Positions 1-8,990 are shown, numbered from the stretch's first letter. The stretch: 30,475 nt of DNA from Blattamonas nauphoetae (GCA_033064195.1 JARBJD010000596.1:1-30475), one strand, 5' to 3'. Translations and numbers: made by a program. Notes: generated by a model from the letters alone, not told the origin.

Positions 1-62
1 AATAAAAATACATTAATGATTAACTCCTAGTTACTTTTTGCTTTTGGTTTCTACTTTAGGTT

Positions 63-311
63 TCATTTTTCTTCCAGTCTCAGTATTTCGTCTCTGAGTT
101 TATTCGCAAGTGAACCTCCTTCATTGATTGCTTGTTCATACTGAGCCATCTTTTCTGCATGGATTTGTTGATCCGATTTCACATCTGGGATCATCTCAAC
201 ACCTGTCTGTGCGATCTTTGAAATTACCGGTCCTACAAAGGGAATAAGATTCAGAAATGGAGCTCCAACTCTGAGTATGTTTTGCCAACTGCTGCTAATT
301 TTGATAACCAA
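63..311 (-). CDS. Small hydrophobic element-1 protein (unknown)
   Basis: This open frame of about 82 residues lies in Polinton element 1. It has a hydrophobic, glycine/proline-containing segment near residues 13-35 (APFLNLIPFVGPVISKIAQ), then a charged helical tail rich in E, Q and K (about residues 50-82) that could form a coiled coil. An AT-rich leader shared with other genes of this element family lies just upstream at 320-336, next to an ATG whose first codons read MAPG, as for the neighbouring gene at 348-648. The pairing suggests related small structural or membrane-active proteins, such as minor virion components, but no family is recognised and that role is inference. The gene looks slightly broken. 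Confidence 0.45.
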   Translation of the reverse strand: MVIKISSSWQNILRVGAPFLNLIPFVGPVISKIAQTGVEMIPDVKSDQQIHAEKMAQYEQAINEGGSLANKLRDEILRLEEK

Positions 312-319
312 CCTGGTGC

Positions 320-337
320 CATTTATGTAAAATAAAA
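320..337 (-). promoter_or_regulatory. AT-rich gene leader (candidate promoter) of element 1
   Basis: On the minus strand an ATTTTATTTTACATAAATG-type sequence ends in an ATG. Near-identical leaders sit at 646-662, 7719-7745, 8988-9008, 10972-10990 and 16813-16836, each directly before a gene start. Sharing across two elements points to a functional core promoter or transcript-start motif; this is inference. Confidence 0.5.
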
Positions 338-347
338 TATTCGAATA

Positions 348-648
348 CTAGTGAATTTTTATCCTTTGAATTGAATTTGGCATATCATCATTAATGTACC
401 GAGCATTTCGTGGAGGTTCGTACTCAATCATTTGTGGATTTTGTGAACGATTGATCGCTTTATTCTGTTGATACGAATCCATCATCCCTCCTAATCCACT
501 AAGAATTCCACCTGCTGTTTGTCCAAATTTACTGTTCGTTTGAGAGAGCAATCCACCACCAACTTGAAGTAGTGTTGGCTAGAGGTTTGATGAATTGAAA
601 GAATTGTTTGCCAATATTTTTGAGTTTGTTGAAACTTCCTGGTGCCAT
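348..648 (-). CDS. Small Gly/Asn/Gln-rich element-1 protein (unknown)
   Basis: A minus-strand gene region lies upstream of the 63-311 gene and in the same direction. A start codon at 646-648 follows an AT-rich leader (649-662) and opens with MAPG, as at 320-322. The main open frame, 348-551, encodes a glycine-rich patch (GGILSGLGGMM) followed by an N/Q/P-rich tail. Low complexity and small size resemble minor virion or membrane-associated proteins of virus-like elements, but I do not recognise a family. The region looks slightly broken. Its spacing from the next gene, about 25 bases, suggests a tightly packed gene cluster typical of a Polinton. Confidence 0.4.
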
Positions 649-710
649 TTATGTAAAAAAGAAAATCAATTCATTTATATTTTAGCGAGGAAATAATCTG
701 AGAGACTTCT

Positions 711-1047
711 CTAACGGGGTATTGCTTTGGTGTGAGTGATACCATAATTGAGAATAGTATTGCATGCTTCATTATAGGCAATACTCATATCTTTTCCTCC
801 AACAAGGATCTTGAATATGGTTCTAAACACTGGGAGAGCATTAATGCATGAACATTTTGTTGACAAATCATCAAGTTCAATCACTACATCATTGATTCCA
901 GTGAGTGTAGCAATCAGTGCACATAAATCACTTTGGTTTGTAATCAGTTTCTTCGATGGTTCAATCAGGTTATTCAATAGTTTCTTTTCACAAGCGAATG
1001 CATTCTTGTACACTAGCAATAGTTGATCTTTGAATGCTGTAATATTA
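711..1047 (-). CDS. Element-1 protein fragment, 3' part (unknown)
   Basis: An open minus-strand frame runs 711-1085, but the part upstream of 1047 belongs to the terminal repeat of an inserted MITE (1048-1627), so the element's own coding sequence here is 711-1047. It encodes about 110 residues, mostly helical, with a cysteine pair in SCINALPVFRTI and a central leucine/isoleucine-rich region. No family is recognised. Another minus-strand frame (1630-1927) lies on the far side of the MITE in the same direction, so the insertion most likely landed inside a gene. The apparent N-terminus MFRFRRNSG is supplied by the MITE end and is not original. Confidence 0.5.
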
Positions 1048-1627
1048 GATCCACTCAAACCGGAATTTCTCCTAAACCTGAACATGGGGTTGAAAGATAC
1101 ATATTGGGTAAACTAAAAAATAAAATTTGAGAATTATAGACCGACGCAAATCAGAGAAACCCTCAAAATACTGTATACAGCAACAATGCCTACATTTTTC
1201 TCAACTTTTTGGATCGTTTCTCCACAACCAGCCATCCGTTTTGCACCAAATAAAGTGCATTGTTATCGTAAACATCTCGACAAAAGCTGCTCAAAAATGA
1301 AAGATATTTTTTTTCTAAGACTTTTTCTCGAGAAAAATATGGGTTTTTTCTATTTTCCCAAATATCCAGCATTTTTCTCCAATGTTTTCTCAAATTGTTC
1401 GTTTCATCAAAAACGTTTTTGTGAAAATTTTTCATCAAAATCGGTTCACAGGTTGTGAAGATATGACCAGTTCTCCTGATTCAAACAGGTCCAAAAGAGG
1501 TATTTTGAGGGTTTCTCTGATTTGCGTCGGTCTATAATTCTCAAATTTTATTTTTCTTAGTTTGCCCAATATGTATCTTTCAACCCCATGTTCCGGGTTT
1601 AGGAGAAATTCAGGTTTTGAGTGGATC
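1048..1627. mobile_element. MITE A (580 bp, long inverted repeats, TA target site)
   Basis: Left end TA|GATCCACTCAAA and right end TTTGAGTGGATC|TA are mirror images flanked by TA at 1046-1047 and 1628-1629. The inverted repeats run about 120 bp (1048-1168 and 1513-1627) with only a few differences and include CATGGGGTTGAAAGATACAT. The core (about 1190-1440), read on the minus strand, is the same as in the copies at 17609-17933 and 26209-26748, for example AACGGATGGCTGGTTGTGG. There is no coding capacity. A TA duplication suggests mobilisation by a Tc1/mariner-type transposase. High identity between the arms implies a fairly recent insertion. Confidence 0.85.
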
Positions 1628-1629
1628 TA

Positions 1630-1927
1630 TTAGATTCGTATTCTCGTAGCGGTATTGTTCGACATTGAATTGGCGCTGATGGATATGTCTCCAATGGTGG
1701 CTCATAAGTCCCTCGTTCTCTCCCAAAGGAGGGTTCGAAGCCTCTAGCGAGACCATTTCGACATTTGATGATCTATTATCTACTCCAGCTTTACTCCTCT
1801 CCTCGATGATGACATTGTTGGTGATTGATGTTGGTACTGAAGAAGAACTTGTGTGTTTCGTAAATTGACAACTTAGAATTGGTTGCATCACTTTATATAA
1901 CAATAAAAATATATATTTGGGGTCCAT
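1630..1927 (-). CDS. Element-1 terminal protein fragment, 5' part (unknown)
   Basis: This minus-strand open frame begins just inside the right terminal repeat of element 1. The frame opens at 1927, but a more plausible start is the methionine 14 codons in (MQPILSCQ, 1886-1888), because the first codons overlap the terminal repeat. It encodes a serine/asparagine-rich, hydrophilic stretch with a run of four serines and then a histidine- and glutamine-rich region (SHHWRHIHQRQFN). No family is recognised. It ends at the inserted MITE, and coding sequence in the same direction continues on the other side. The position next to the terminus parallels the 326-residue gene beside the left terminus of the complete Polinton, but no similarity is visible. 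Confidence 0.4.
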
Positions 1928-2045
1928 TTTTCGAGACTCAACACCCTTTTTATTTGCTTGAACAATGTATTAAATTGTGTCATTTCCCTCAGACTGGGAA
2001 AATTGCAGTAATTGTGAATTTACCTAATTTGTTCGATCGAACCCA
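1921..2045. repeat. Right terminal inverted repeat of element 1
   Basis: The segment GGTCCATTTTTCGAGACTC followed by AACACCC, then TTTATTTGCTTGAACA and a more diverged stretch to GTTCGATCGAACCC, is matched in reverse orientation at 22863-22994. The inner 40 bases are nearly identical; the outer part is recognisable (TTTTCCCAGTC, GGTTCGATC). Confidence 0.75.
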
Positions 2046-2953
2046 TCATCCGTCTCAAATGTCTTCATTTATGAAGAACACACTCATTCATTTTCTCGTC
2101 CGATTTGAAATGATCGTCCCGGTATCTTATTCTCTTATGTAGACTCAAAGGCATAGATTGCGCATTTATGTCGTGTTCATTCACGCCTTCTCCATTGTGA
2201 TCTCCCTGAAAGTGAAAAGTTCACAATCACCTCTCCATCGCATCCCACTGGCTGTAATAGTGTGTATTCTCTGTTCTTTTGGATCTCTAACTTCTCTCTT
2301 CTCCTCATTCAGCATCAGTTTCATCCATGATGATCTCCTCTCACTCCTCACCAAAATCGGACTAGAACATCAGTTAAACATGCACATTCCTCAAGAACAT
2401 CATCGATCTCGGAGTTTCCACCACTTCATCCGTTTTGAGTGATATTCTGCAAGAGGACCTCAGAACACCATCAGATCTCTGTACCGTCTCGTCATGTCCG
2501 TTGTAATCCCTCAGAAATCTGTCACATGGAGATAAATGCCATTTTATGTCTGCTCGCACTTGTATTCATGTTGAGGTTCACCAGAAAAGATCTTCTTATG
2601 ACAATAAACTGATCCATCGTAAACCCGACAAGATTACCCATTTCTGCTCAAAGGATGAGAAGAAGTATTTGTCAAAGGATCCAACTGCTCCTTGAATGGT
2701 GAAATGGGAAGAACATTGTGTTGCAAAAGGTCTGTGAACTGACACACTTTGTTTTGTTCATTCATTGACTACATCAATCTATCTTTCAAAATATCGTTCA
2801 AAACTCATCACGTATTTCTTTGTCATTGTTCATCTTCTCTCCATTGTCGATTCATTCTCATTCAGGTCACATTCAGCACGTCGTTTCGTACTTCATCGTT
2901 GATGATCTCAAATTGACATCACAATAGACCCAACTGATGATGTTCAGTCAATT
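2046..2953 (+). pseudogene. Degenerate host-like sequence, possibly decayed coding region
   Basis: There is no convincing gene in this 900-bp stretch. Short open pieces exist, the longest at 2158-2442 (+). It encodes a hydrophobic segment followed by DDLLSLLTKIGLEHQL, reminiscent of helical-repeat regions, but with stops immediately after. Base composition (balanced GC, few A/T runs) matches the 2954-6470 region and differs from the AT-rich Polinton, so it is probably part of the same decayed host locus. Confidence 0.35.
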
Positions 2954-3901
2954 ATGCTCCTTCACTCCGGAATCGGTTGTCATATCCCTCTCAACTCGAT
3001 GCCATCTCTCCCAATCCAGTCAATCGGAAAGAGCGTCACACCCCTGCAAGAAGATGTCCATTTTCTGTCAAACGTCACAGGATTCGATGTATTAGTTAGT
3101 CATTCTCTGAATACCGAGCCTATAATTCGTATTGGAGAGAATTCAGACCGTCGGGATGAGCTCCTCTCGATCAAAGTGCCCACCGAACGATTTTACCCTC
3201 CACGATTGGATACTGTCCGAGTGCAGCGGAGGAGCCTGCTTCTGTTTTCCCTCAACATGTCAACTCTTGACGGAACCACTCGCACAGGATTGGAGAAATT
3301 TAAGCCAATAGGTTCTCCAATCCCCCCATTTTATGTCTCAGACATCGTCGAAAACACCGAAAATTTGTGGAATGATGGGATTGAGGAAGTCTTCAGTCAC
3401 ACAAGCGATTCTGTTTCTGTCCAGTCGACTTCTGTCGCTCACTACACTCTGTATATCGATTGTGGGAGGCAGCCCCAACAGACAATGAACTGGCTGGAGT
3501 CTTGGTGGATGATGACAGTTGACAACGAGTACGATTGGCTGTGTTGGTTGTGGATGACGAGAAGTTGGTTTTCAGAAAAGATCGATGACGAGTGCTGGAA
3601 AGTAGAACAAATGCTGCGCGAAGCCATTCCTCGAATGAACGCGCTGATGGCTTGCTTGGGAAGGGAAACAGAAAAGACATCACTGCTCGTCGCTCCCGAA
3701 CCACCGAAAGTGCAGACAGATCAAACACTTGCGTCTTGCCCATCGCCACTGCACTTCTCGAACAGGCAGTCGGACGATGGATGGGATTTGGTTGGAACTG
3801 GACGAGAGATACCGACGCAAGCGATTCTTTCGCGAATGAAGGCTATTGACCTCAACAACAAGAAACAATCAGAAAACAAGCGAGGAGGGACGAACCAGTG
3901 A
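2954..3901 (+). CDS. Hypothetical host protein fragment (315 residues)
   Basis: This is the longest open plus-strand frame outside the Polinton and the minisatellites. It has an ordinary amino-acid mix and no low complexity. The N-terminal 160 residues read like real protein (LSNVTGFDVLVSHSLNTEP, then RRSLLLFSLNMSTLDG, then YVSDIVENTENLWNDGIEEV). After about residue 180 the composition becomes tryptophan- and glutamate-rich (WLESWWMMTVDNEYDWLCWL) and then charged, suggesting that the reading frame there may no longer be the ancestral one. No domain is recognised. Downstream plus-strand fragments of a beta-helix-type protein (5156-5802) are in the same direction, so this could be part of one large decayed gene. 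The start codon is chosen only as the first ATG of the frame. It may be a pseudogene. Confidence 0.4.
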   Translation: MLLHSGIGCHIPLNSMPSLPIQSIGKSVTPLQEDVHFLSNVTGFDVLVSHSLNTEPIIRIGENSDRRDELLSIKVPTERFYPPRLDTVRVQRRSLLLFSLNMSTLDGTTRTGLEKFKPIGSPIPPFYVSDIVENTENLWNDGIEEVFSHTSDSVSVQSTSVAHYTLYIDCGRQPQQTMNWLESWWMMTVDNEYDWLCWLWMTRSWFSEKIDDECWKVEQMLREAIPRMNALMACLGRETEKTSLLVAPEPPKVQTDQTLASCPSPLHFSNRQSDDGWDLVGTGREIPTQAILSRMKAIDLNNKKQSENKRGGTNQ

Positions 3902-5155
3902 TGAACACAGCGACAACCCGAACGACCTCACCTCGGCTCTGCCGCTCCTGGTCAGTGTGTGCTCCTCGCTGGACTGTTCTGGACAGGACAAGTCGGAGAG
4001 TGATGGAATGGTTCGAGTATTCGCTCATTTCACCTTCAAACACTCCGTTCACTTCTCCACAACAACAAACATCAGCCGACACAGCCCGCTTTTCGGAGTG
4101 TTCGACTGACACTCGCTCGATCGACAGGGTTCGGGCATTTTCGTGGATGGGTGGACCAACCGGCAACTCGACACCACTCTTCGCGAAATCACCCATTCCC
4201 CTCAACTTCTTCCTCTGATCTGCCGACTCCGAAGCACTTCGAGTCACCCATTCCCCTCAACTTCTTCATCCGATCTGCCGACTCCGAAGCACTTCGAGTG
4301 ATGCCTGTCGCGGACAGGTCGCTGAGTGCCGATCCTCCAAACAGCACACCTAGCTGGGATGGACATGCAGCGGAACGAGGAAGTCTCGGGCATGTGGTGG
4401 GATGTGGTGGACTGTACTGAATGAGGAGTGCGTGCTTGTTTGTAAGAAGAGGCGATTTTCTTGATCAGTCACACACTGTTCAGACGAAGGACTCGAATAG
4501 CGAGGGAAGCGAAGACACACGCAAGATGAAGAGAGAAAGGATGGAGCAGACAAACACTCCCATCTTGAACGATGTCACACTCGCAACGATGACATTCGAG
4601 GAAAGTCATTTGGACATATCATGACGTTGATCAGATGCCTCTGATGCTCCAAGAGAGATGTGGTGGTGGCAGACTCTCCCGTCACTCATCGATTTCATGC
4701 AAAGCACATCGTTCTACACGCTCTCGACTCGTTTGGTGTATAAGATGGAGTCTGCCGAATCATTTGATGGGGATACGGTGAAGACGATGGAAGAAGAAGG
4801 CGAGATCGCATCCCTTCACTATCTCATACTTCACTGGCGATGTCTTCCGAATGCAAATCAACACAGATCGCAATGAATACGAACCCAGATGTGAGATCGA
4901 AATGAAGGAGAGATAGAAATGGAGGGAACAACAGCACGCTGACGACTATCCCAACTCGCCGCAAGACAACAAATTCTAACAGCACTCGTTCTCTCTCTCG
5001 CACACAACATCAACCCATCAACTCCCTCATCTTGTCGTTCAGCCCATCTCAACCGCGTGATTGAAGAAATAATCTTCGTCTGATCATCAACTGTTTCCAA
5101 CGCTGAAACATGGTCTCCACCACTGACGACAACCACCAATCCGACTCGCCCAATC
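3902..5155 (+). pseudogene. Decayed host coding region, frame switches often
   Basis: Several overlapping short plus-strand frames (3898-4218, 4151-4420, 4421-4624, 4658-4876) follow each other without a single open path, and minus-strand frames of similar length run opposite. None shows a recognisable domain. GC content and codon-like periodicity are consistent with former coding sequence of the flanking host gene. A 55-bp tandem duplication lies at 4189-4298. Confidence that this was coding is modest. Confidence 0.3.
4189..4298. repeat. 55-bp tandem duplication, two copies
   Basis: TCACCCATTCCCCTCAACTT begins at 4189 and again at 4244. The copies run through GATCTGCCGACTCCGAAGCA to CTTCGAG with only two base differences. 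This looks like a recent slippage or unequal-exchange event inside the decayed host gene. Confidence 0.9.
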
Positions 5156-5802
5156 TTGCCCTTCACGCAATGCTGTGTCGTCAGAAGCAGCTCGTTCACT
5201 TCATGCAAAGACTTTGGTGCCTTTGGAGGTGCTTTTGCTTTGTTTGGGTATGAACACGTTGAACTTGAGAAATCGACGTTCAAATACTGCTCAGTGGAGG
5301 ACGAAGCGGAAAGTGGGCACGAAAGCAGACGACCACAGGATGGAAGGAGTGGTGAGGGGAAGGGGAGTGTTGTCATCTGAAGATGACTTCTCGTCTCTGT
5401 CACTTCTGACAAATTCTGCCGACTCAAACGAGGGAACAGGAACGCCAGTCACACTGCAACTTGACCAATCGCTCTCGACCATTGGATATGACGAACAACA
5501 CACACTCGTAACTCTAAAACACTTCATCATTGTCGATCTGAATTTGAGTCTGACACCGTCCAACTTTATCATCCATCCGAAGGGAAGACTCCTCGCCTGT
5601 TCCGTCGGTGTCGTCTCCCTCTCCTCCGTCGCCATCGCCGACAACGAGAATGTCTTCTCCGATAGCGTCATCCTCCAAATCCACCTCAGCGAACCCACAG
5701 TCTCTCCACGTTGACTTTCTCACCGTCGCAAACATCACCACAACACGCTACGAACTCGATGTCTCGACAGAAGCACAATCTTCACTTCGACTCCTTGCTT
5801 GA
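5156..5802 (+). pseudogene. Beta-helix-repeat surface-type protein, broken fragment
   Basis: Plus-strand reading at 5160-5300 gives SSSFTSCKDFGAFGGAFALF followed by EHVELEKSTFKYCSVED. This is the S-x-F-x-x-C ... GGA-F pattern of right-handed parallel beta-helix repeats found in large surface proteins of metamonads and in polymorphic outer-membrane proteins. Coding resemblance then continues in another frame: 5175-5714 contains FIIHPKGRLLACSVGVVSLS then SVAIADNENVFSDS. It continues in a third frame at 5608-5802 (HVDFLTVANITTTRYELDV). Three frames used in turn over 650 bases indicate at least two frameshifts, so this is a pseudogene fragment of a much longer host gene, or an unpolished sequence. 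The intact family members usually exceed 1000 residues and are predicted extracellular. Confidence 0.6.
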
Positions 5803-6511
5803 TCTCGCCTCTTCGTTGACTTTCCCAGATTCTCTTCTGTTGCATCTCCACTTCCACAGTTTTTGTTCTCTTGGACGGATTGTTGGTGGAGTGTGGGGTG
5901 CTTTCGCTCATCTACGTTTCGAAGACGAGCGGCACAATCTGCTTCGTCACACGTTCTGTTTCCGCCATCACTCTCGCGAGCATTCTCTTGATGCGCGACA
6001 CAGTATGTGATGCTTCGACATCTTTTGACAATCGTGAATCGATTCCATGCACCGTTCACTTTGAAGATCTTCAAAAAGGACGATTGGACTCGCCTGTTGG
6101 ACGATACTTGGATGAAGGGAGGACAGGGAACACGATTCCGTCAATGAATGCGTCGTGCTGTCTGATCCAGCTTTGTGTGACACCCGCAGTTGAAAATGGT
6201 GTGCTGTTCGTCGAGTGGTCATGATGGTGTTGTGGTGATGTGTCATGAAAAGCGCCAACAACAGAAATCTCGCCACAGGTCTCTGAAGTCGAGTCAGCAG
6301 CAAATGAACAAATGCAAAAGTCTGCTGAAACGACAGACACAGAAAGGCAAACAAGAGCGGACAGACGAACACAAAGGATGGACGAACAAGATCAGATGGG
6401 TGAACATGAAAGGAAAGCTGATTACATCCGGACTGGACCATCTGCTGCAGATGGACAGTCTCCATCACTGATCACTCCTCGCTCGTTGTGTCAAACTCAA
6501 TTTAACCTGTT
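5803..6511 (+). pseudogene. Decayed continuation of the host beta-helix gene up to the Polinton
   Basis: Plus-strand pieces 5711-6010 and 5871-6224 carry plausible protein text (GRIVGGVWGAFAHLRFED; TSGTICFVTRSVSAITLASI; DSPVGRYLDEGRTGNTIPS) but in different frames with stops between them. Long minus-strand frames here (for example 5968-6468) have a H/S/Q-rich composition typical of antisense shadow frames and are not taken as genes. The region ends where the outermost Polinton repeat begins near 6512. Confidence 0.4.
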
Positions 6512-6743
6512 GCATTTGACCCCAACTTTTTTTATGATAGTTTATGTCCAGTTCGTTGATATAAACGGTCCTAAGTGAACATTTTCAGAAAAGTTCCGAT
6601 CCACCCAAAAGATTAAATGATGTGATAACAACACATGAACCATTGGAAAACTAACATTTTCCCACTTCTCACGTCTTGATAAATGTGGAATAATTTGGAA
6701 TTCGCCAAAAAAAGGGGGTGTTGAGTCTCGAAAAAAAACGCCC
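6512..6743 (+). repeat. Left terminal inverted repeat of Polinton 2
   Basis: This aligns in reverse orientation with 17935-18177. The inner block 6707-6743 (seven A, five G, TGTTGAGTCTCG, eight A, CGCCC) is nearly perfect. Farther out, AAATGTGGAATAAT, ACATTTTCCCACTTCTCAC, GAACCATTGGAAAACTAA, GATCCACCC and GTTTATGTC have recognisable partners in the same order. Confidence 0.8.
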
Positions 6744-6753
6744 ATTTATGTTT

Positions 6754-7734
6754 TTAATCTCCACTTTCATTTTCACTTTCAACTTCTCCCATTTGTTTCT
6801 GCAATTGAGCAAATCTAGTATAGTTTGGCATTTGAGATTGGTATGTGGTGAGATCTCTTGTTCTGTAGGCTTGACGTTGAATGTCATTCGCAATTGTAGA
6901 TATCTGTGATGAATATGTATTGAAGAATTGTTCCAAATATGTTTTATCACTCTCGATCAATTGATAAAATCGTGGATAAACCCGTTCTTTAAAGTCTTTT
7001 CTTTGTTTGATTTTCTTCCATTCGTCTGAAGTACCATCGTAACCTTGAACATAATCTGTAAGCCATTGATCCCACAACATTGAACCAACCTTGGATTGAA
7101 TCGAATTGAACACAATATTGTCAATCACACCTTTGCTAAGATCAACTGGATTTGTTTTGTTGGCACGATATCTCTTTAATACATTGTTCATCCATTCACC
7201 AGCAAGTTTCTTCATAATCGCAAATGGTTGATTCAAGCGTTTCTTCTTTGCTTCTTCATAGCTAATTTCTTTGTAGTTTGATGGTAGTTCATATTGACCA
7301 TGTTTGACAAAATTCCGATGCACAGCTTTGATTCTCCTTCCATTCTCTTGATAGAATGTTTTGTATTTGTTTTGTCTTCGCATTTCTGGTGTTGGATTCA
7401 TTGAGTAGTAAGTCTCTTTGACTGGTCTATTTGTGTATGGCGCTAGCATGAAACCATTAACTGCGACGAGATCTTTAGTTTCTTTGTCATAGACCATAAC
7501 ATCTGGAACTTTACCATATTGTTCCACTATAACTTCCCAATTGAGTTCATTTCTTTCAATGTATTCTAACGCTGATGGAACACTAATTAACGCACGATTG
7601 ATAGTGGTTCTAATGTCATCTTCTGCAAAGATTTTTTTCAATGCTGCTTGAGTATCCACTCCGAATCTTTTTGGTTGTCTTAACGTTGCTGTTTGTTGGT
7701 ACACTATCTTTTCAGTCATGTGTATTTCATACAA
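6754..7734 (-). CDS. Unknown 326-residue Polinton protein
   Basis: This minus-strand gene has its stop only about 10 bases inside the left terminal core repeat. The frame opens at 7734, but the methionine at 7719 (MTEKIVYQ) is the better start, because the shared AT-rich leader (7723-7745) then sits directly upstream as in the other genes, giving 321 residues. The protein is mostly helical and basic in its middle (RRIKAVHRNFVKHGQYEL; EEAKKKRLNQPFAIMKKLAG; WMNNVLKRYRANK) with an acidic C-terminus (EVESENESGD). There is no signal peptide, membrane segment or recognisable jelly-roll pattern. It is divergent to the ATPase gene across a 45-60 base shared promoter region, so the two may be co-regulated. 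A structural or DNA-binding role is possible; no function is claimed. Confidence 0.8.
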   Translation of the reverse strand: MYEIHMTEKIVYQQTATLRQPKRFGVDTQAALKKIFAEDDIRTTINRALISVPSALEYIERNELNWEVIVEQYGKVPDVMVYDKETKDLVAVNGFMLAPYTNRPVKETYYSMNPTPEMRRQNKYKTFYQENGRRIKAVHRNFVKHGQYELPSNYKEISYEEAKKKRLNQPFAIMKKLAGEWMNNVLKRYRANKTNPVDLSKGVIDNIVFNSIQSKVGSMLWDQWLTDYVQGYDGTSDEWKKIKQRKDFKERVYPRFYQLIESDKTYLEQFFNTYSSQISTIANDIQRQAYRTRDLTTYQSQMPNYTRFAQLQKQMGEVESENESGD

Positions 7735-7778
7735 AATAAAAAATCCAAAAGTAATTTTTAATTAGAGTTAAATCAGAA
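7720..7778. promoter_or_regulatory. Divergent AT-rich promoter region between the 326-aa gene and the ATPase
   Basis: This short spacer contains CATACAAAATAAAAAATCC, which on the minus strand is the shared TTTTATTTTGTAT leader, followed on the plus side by AAAAGTAATTTTTAATTAG before the ATPase start at 7779. The AAAAAATCCAAAA block recurs before the polymerase gene (15418-15430). No terminator or other motif is seen. Confidence 0.45.
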
Positions 7779-8633
7779 ATGAACAAATCAAATATGTCTC
7801 TAACAGCCTATGTGAATGCAAAATTGAGTGAAGCATCTAGTATGAATGTTTCTCATGAAGTGCAATCTCAGATTCATCCAGACCTCAATTTCAATCGCAA
7901 CAGTGTTAATGTCCTTGATGGAAACAGAGGAAGTGGGAAAACATTTAATGCTCTACGCGAAGTCGCAAAGCTTCAGAATGTTCAAGTTAGGAATGAACTG
8001 TTTCATCTCTTTGTATTCGTTACTGATAAGAACATTGATCCAACCTTCGATAAATTCAAACCAATACTGAACGTTCCTTATGTCAACGTTAAATACGACG
8101 ATGCACTTCCATTTCTCTTGGAATTGTCTCAGTCTAAAGCTGCGTATGAAGAGATCATTGACAATCAGTGGCAAAACAAGATAACAGATGAATGCCGAGA
8201 TGAACTGTTTGAGTCACTTTACATTGATGACTTCTCAGTGAAGAATCTCCAAACGATTATCCTCTTGGATGACTGTCGTAGAATCCTTGGTGAACGGAGA
8301 ACATCCAAAAATAGAATGACAATAATGGACCTACTACTGGAGAATCGACAACCAAAATTCACTTTCTTTCTGACGTTGCATGAGCTCTTCAGTTTGTCAG
8401 CAGATATGAAGTCAAACATCGATTCAATGTGGATCTTTGGAGGTTTCAATAGAGAACGAATCAGTCGAGTCTATCATCAATTGAACTCACCTATTGATAT
8501 TCTACAATTCTGGAATATCTATCAACGGAAACAAAAGTGTGAAGCAATCATTCTTCGATACAATACAGATGGAGTAGCACTGAATGAGATCAACAAAGAT
8601 GGGTTAATCAGAAGGGTCAGAGAGCTCTTGTAG
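7779..8633 (+). CDS. FtsK/HerA-type DNA-packaging ATPase (A32-like)
   Basis: This 284-residue P-loop ATPase is the only plus-strand gene of the Polinton. Visible motifs are Walker A, GNRGSGKT at residues 48-55, preceded by a hydrophobic strand (VNVLD), and Walker B, TIILLDDC at about 159-166. A downstream strand, FTFFLTLHELF (194-204), sits where the sensor/polar-residue strand of the A32 family lies. The tail WIFGGFNRERISRVY resembles the segment following it in viral genome-packaging ATPases. In the family, this enzyme pumps element DNA into a preformed capsid. Length fits the usual 230-300 residues. Its 3' end overlaps that of the convergent 8604-8990 gene by 30 bases. Presence of a packaging ATPase without a recognisable capsid gene in the same copy is odd. 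Confidence 0.88.
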   Translation: MNKSNMSLTAYVNAKLSEASSMNVSHEVQSQIHPDLNFNRNSVNVLDGNRGSGKTFNALREVAKLQNVQVRNELFHLFVFVTDKNIDPTFDKFKPILNVPYVNVKYDDALPFLLELSQSKAAYEEIIDNQWQNKITDECRDELFESLYIDDFSVKNLQTIILLDDCRRILGERRTSKNRMTIMDLLLENRQPKFTFFLTLHELFSLSADMKSNIDSMWIFGGFNRERISRVYHQLNSPIDILQFWNIYQRKQKCEAIILRYNTDGVALNEINKDGLIRRVRELL

Positions 8634-8990
8634 AAGATTCCCAATTGTCTCGTCTAGACTTCGAAGCCTCATGCTGAGAGTATCTGTCAATGTTCGTATA
8701 GATTCCTCAATGTCAGATAATCTTTGATCAATCGATAATGAATTAGATCCGTACGTACTATCACTACTAACCTTCCTCAACGCAATCTCACCTCTTATTT
8801 TTGTTAGACGATATCCATCAATGTGTATCATCCTATTGAGTTTCTGAGTGGTGTATTCGTTTAGTTCTTTTCTGTTCTTTTCCAAAAATCTCTGAAAGTC
8901 ATAGATGGTTTCAAAACATTTCTGTTCAGGATCAAATGGTTCTAAAATCTTTAGTGGTTTTCCAAAATGTTCTAAATCGTTTCGTGTCAT
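8604..8990 (-). CDS. Small coiled-coil Polinton protein (unknown)
   Basis: This is a 128-residue minus-strand gene with the AT-rich leader immediately upstream of its ATG (8991-9008). The first part (residues 20-75) is charged, with the segment MIHIDGYRLTKIRGEIALRK. The C-terminal 45 residues (SIDQRLSDIEESIRTLTDTL then SMRLRSLDETIGNLLQELSD) show clear heptad spacing of I/L and should form a coiled coil, so the protein is probably oligomeric. Its end overlaps the ATPase gene tail-to-tail by 30 bases. It lies 37 bases downstream of the integrase stop. No family is recognised; an accessory to integration or packaging is a guess from position only. Confidence 0.75.
   Translation of the reverse strand: MTRNDLEHFGKPLKILEPFDPEQKCFETIYDFQRFLEKNRKELNEYTTQKLNRMIHIDGYRLTKIRGEIALRKVSSDSTYGSNSLSIDQRLSDIEESIRTLTDTLSMRLRSLDETIGNLLQELSDPSD

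Larger units (their letters stand above)
1..2045 (-). mobile_element. Maverick/Polinton-family element 1, right-hand end (continues left of the window)
   Basis: The right boundary is defined by a terminal repeat at about 1921-2045. It contains the block CGAGACTCAACACCC, which in inverted form also marks the ends of the complete Polinton at 6714 and 17965 and the element end at 22967. Homology with the 22863-22994 end runs outward to GGTTCGATC near 2036-2045, giving the likely tip. Inside lie short minus-strand genes with the same AT-rich leader used by the genes of the complete element. One of these genes is split by a MITE. The polymerase, integrase and ATPase expected for this family are not in view, presumably left of position 1. 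This copy looks partly broken. Confidence 0.7.

Noticed and set aside
1038-1046. TAATATTAC on the minus strand, the geminivirus-type origin nonanucleotide
   Set aside because: It is not in a stem-loop, lies at a MITE flank inside a Polinton gene and is far from the Rep relic; chance in AT-rich sequence.
1186-1458. Frames of 82-90 codons on both strands
   Set aside because: They fall in the non-coding core of MITE A.
4858-5427. Minus-strand 189-codon frame
   Set aside because: It overlaps the recognisable beta-helix coding text on the plus strand and has no domain of its own.
5968-6468. Minus-strand 166-codon frame
   Set aside because: Antisense to the better-supported plus-strand host fragments, with H/S/Q-rich composition typical of a shadow frame.
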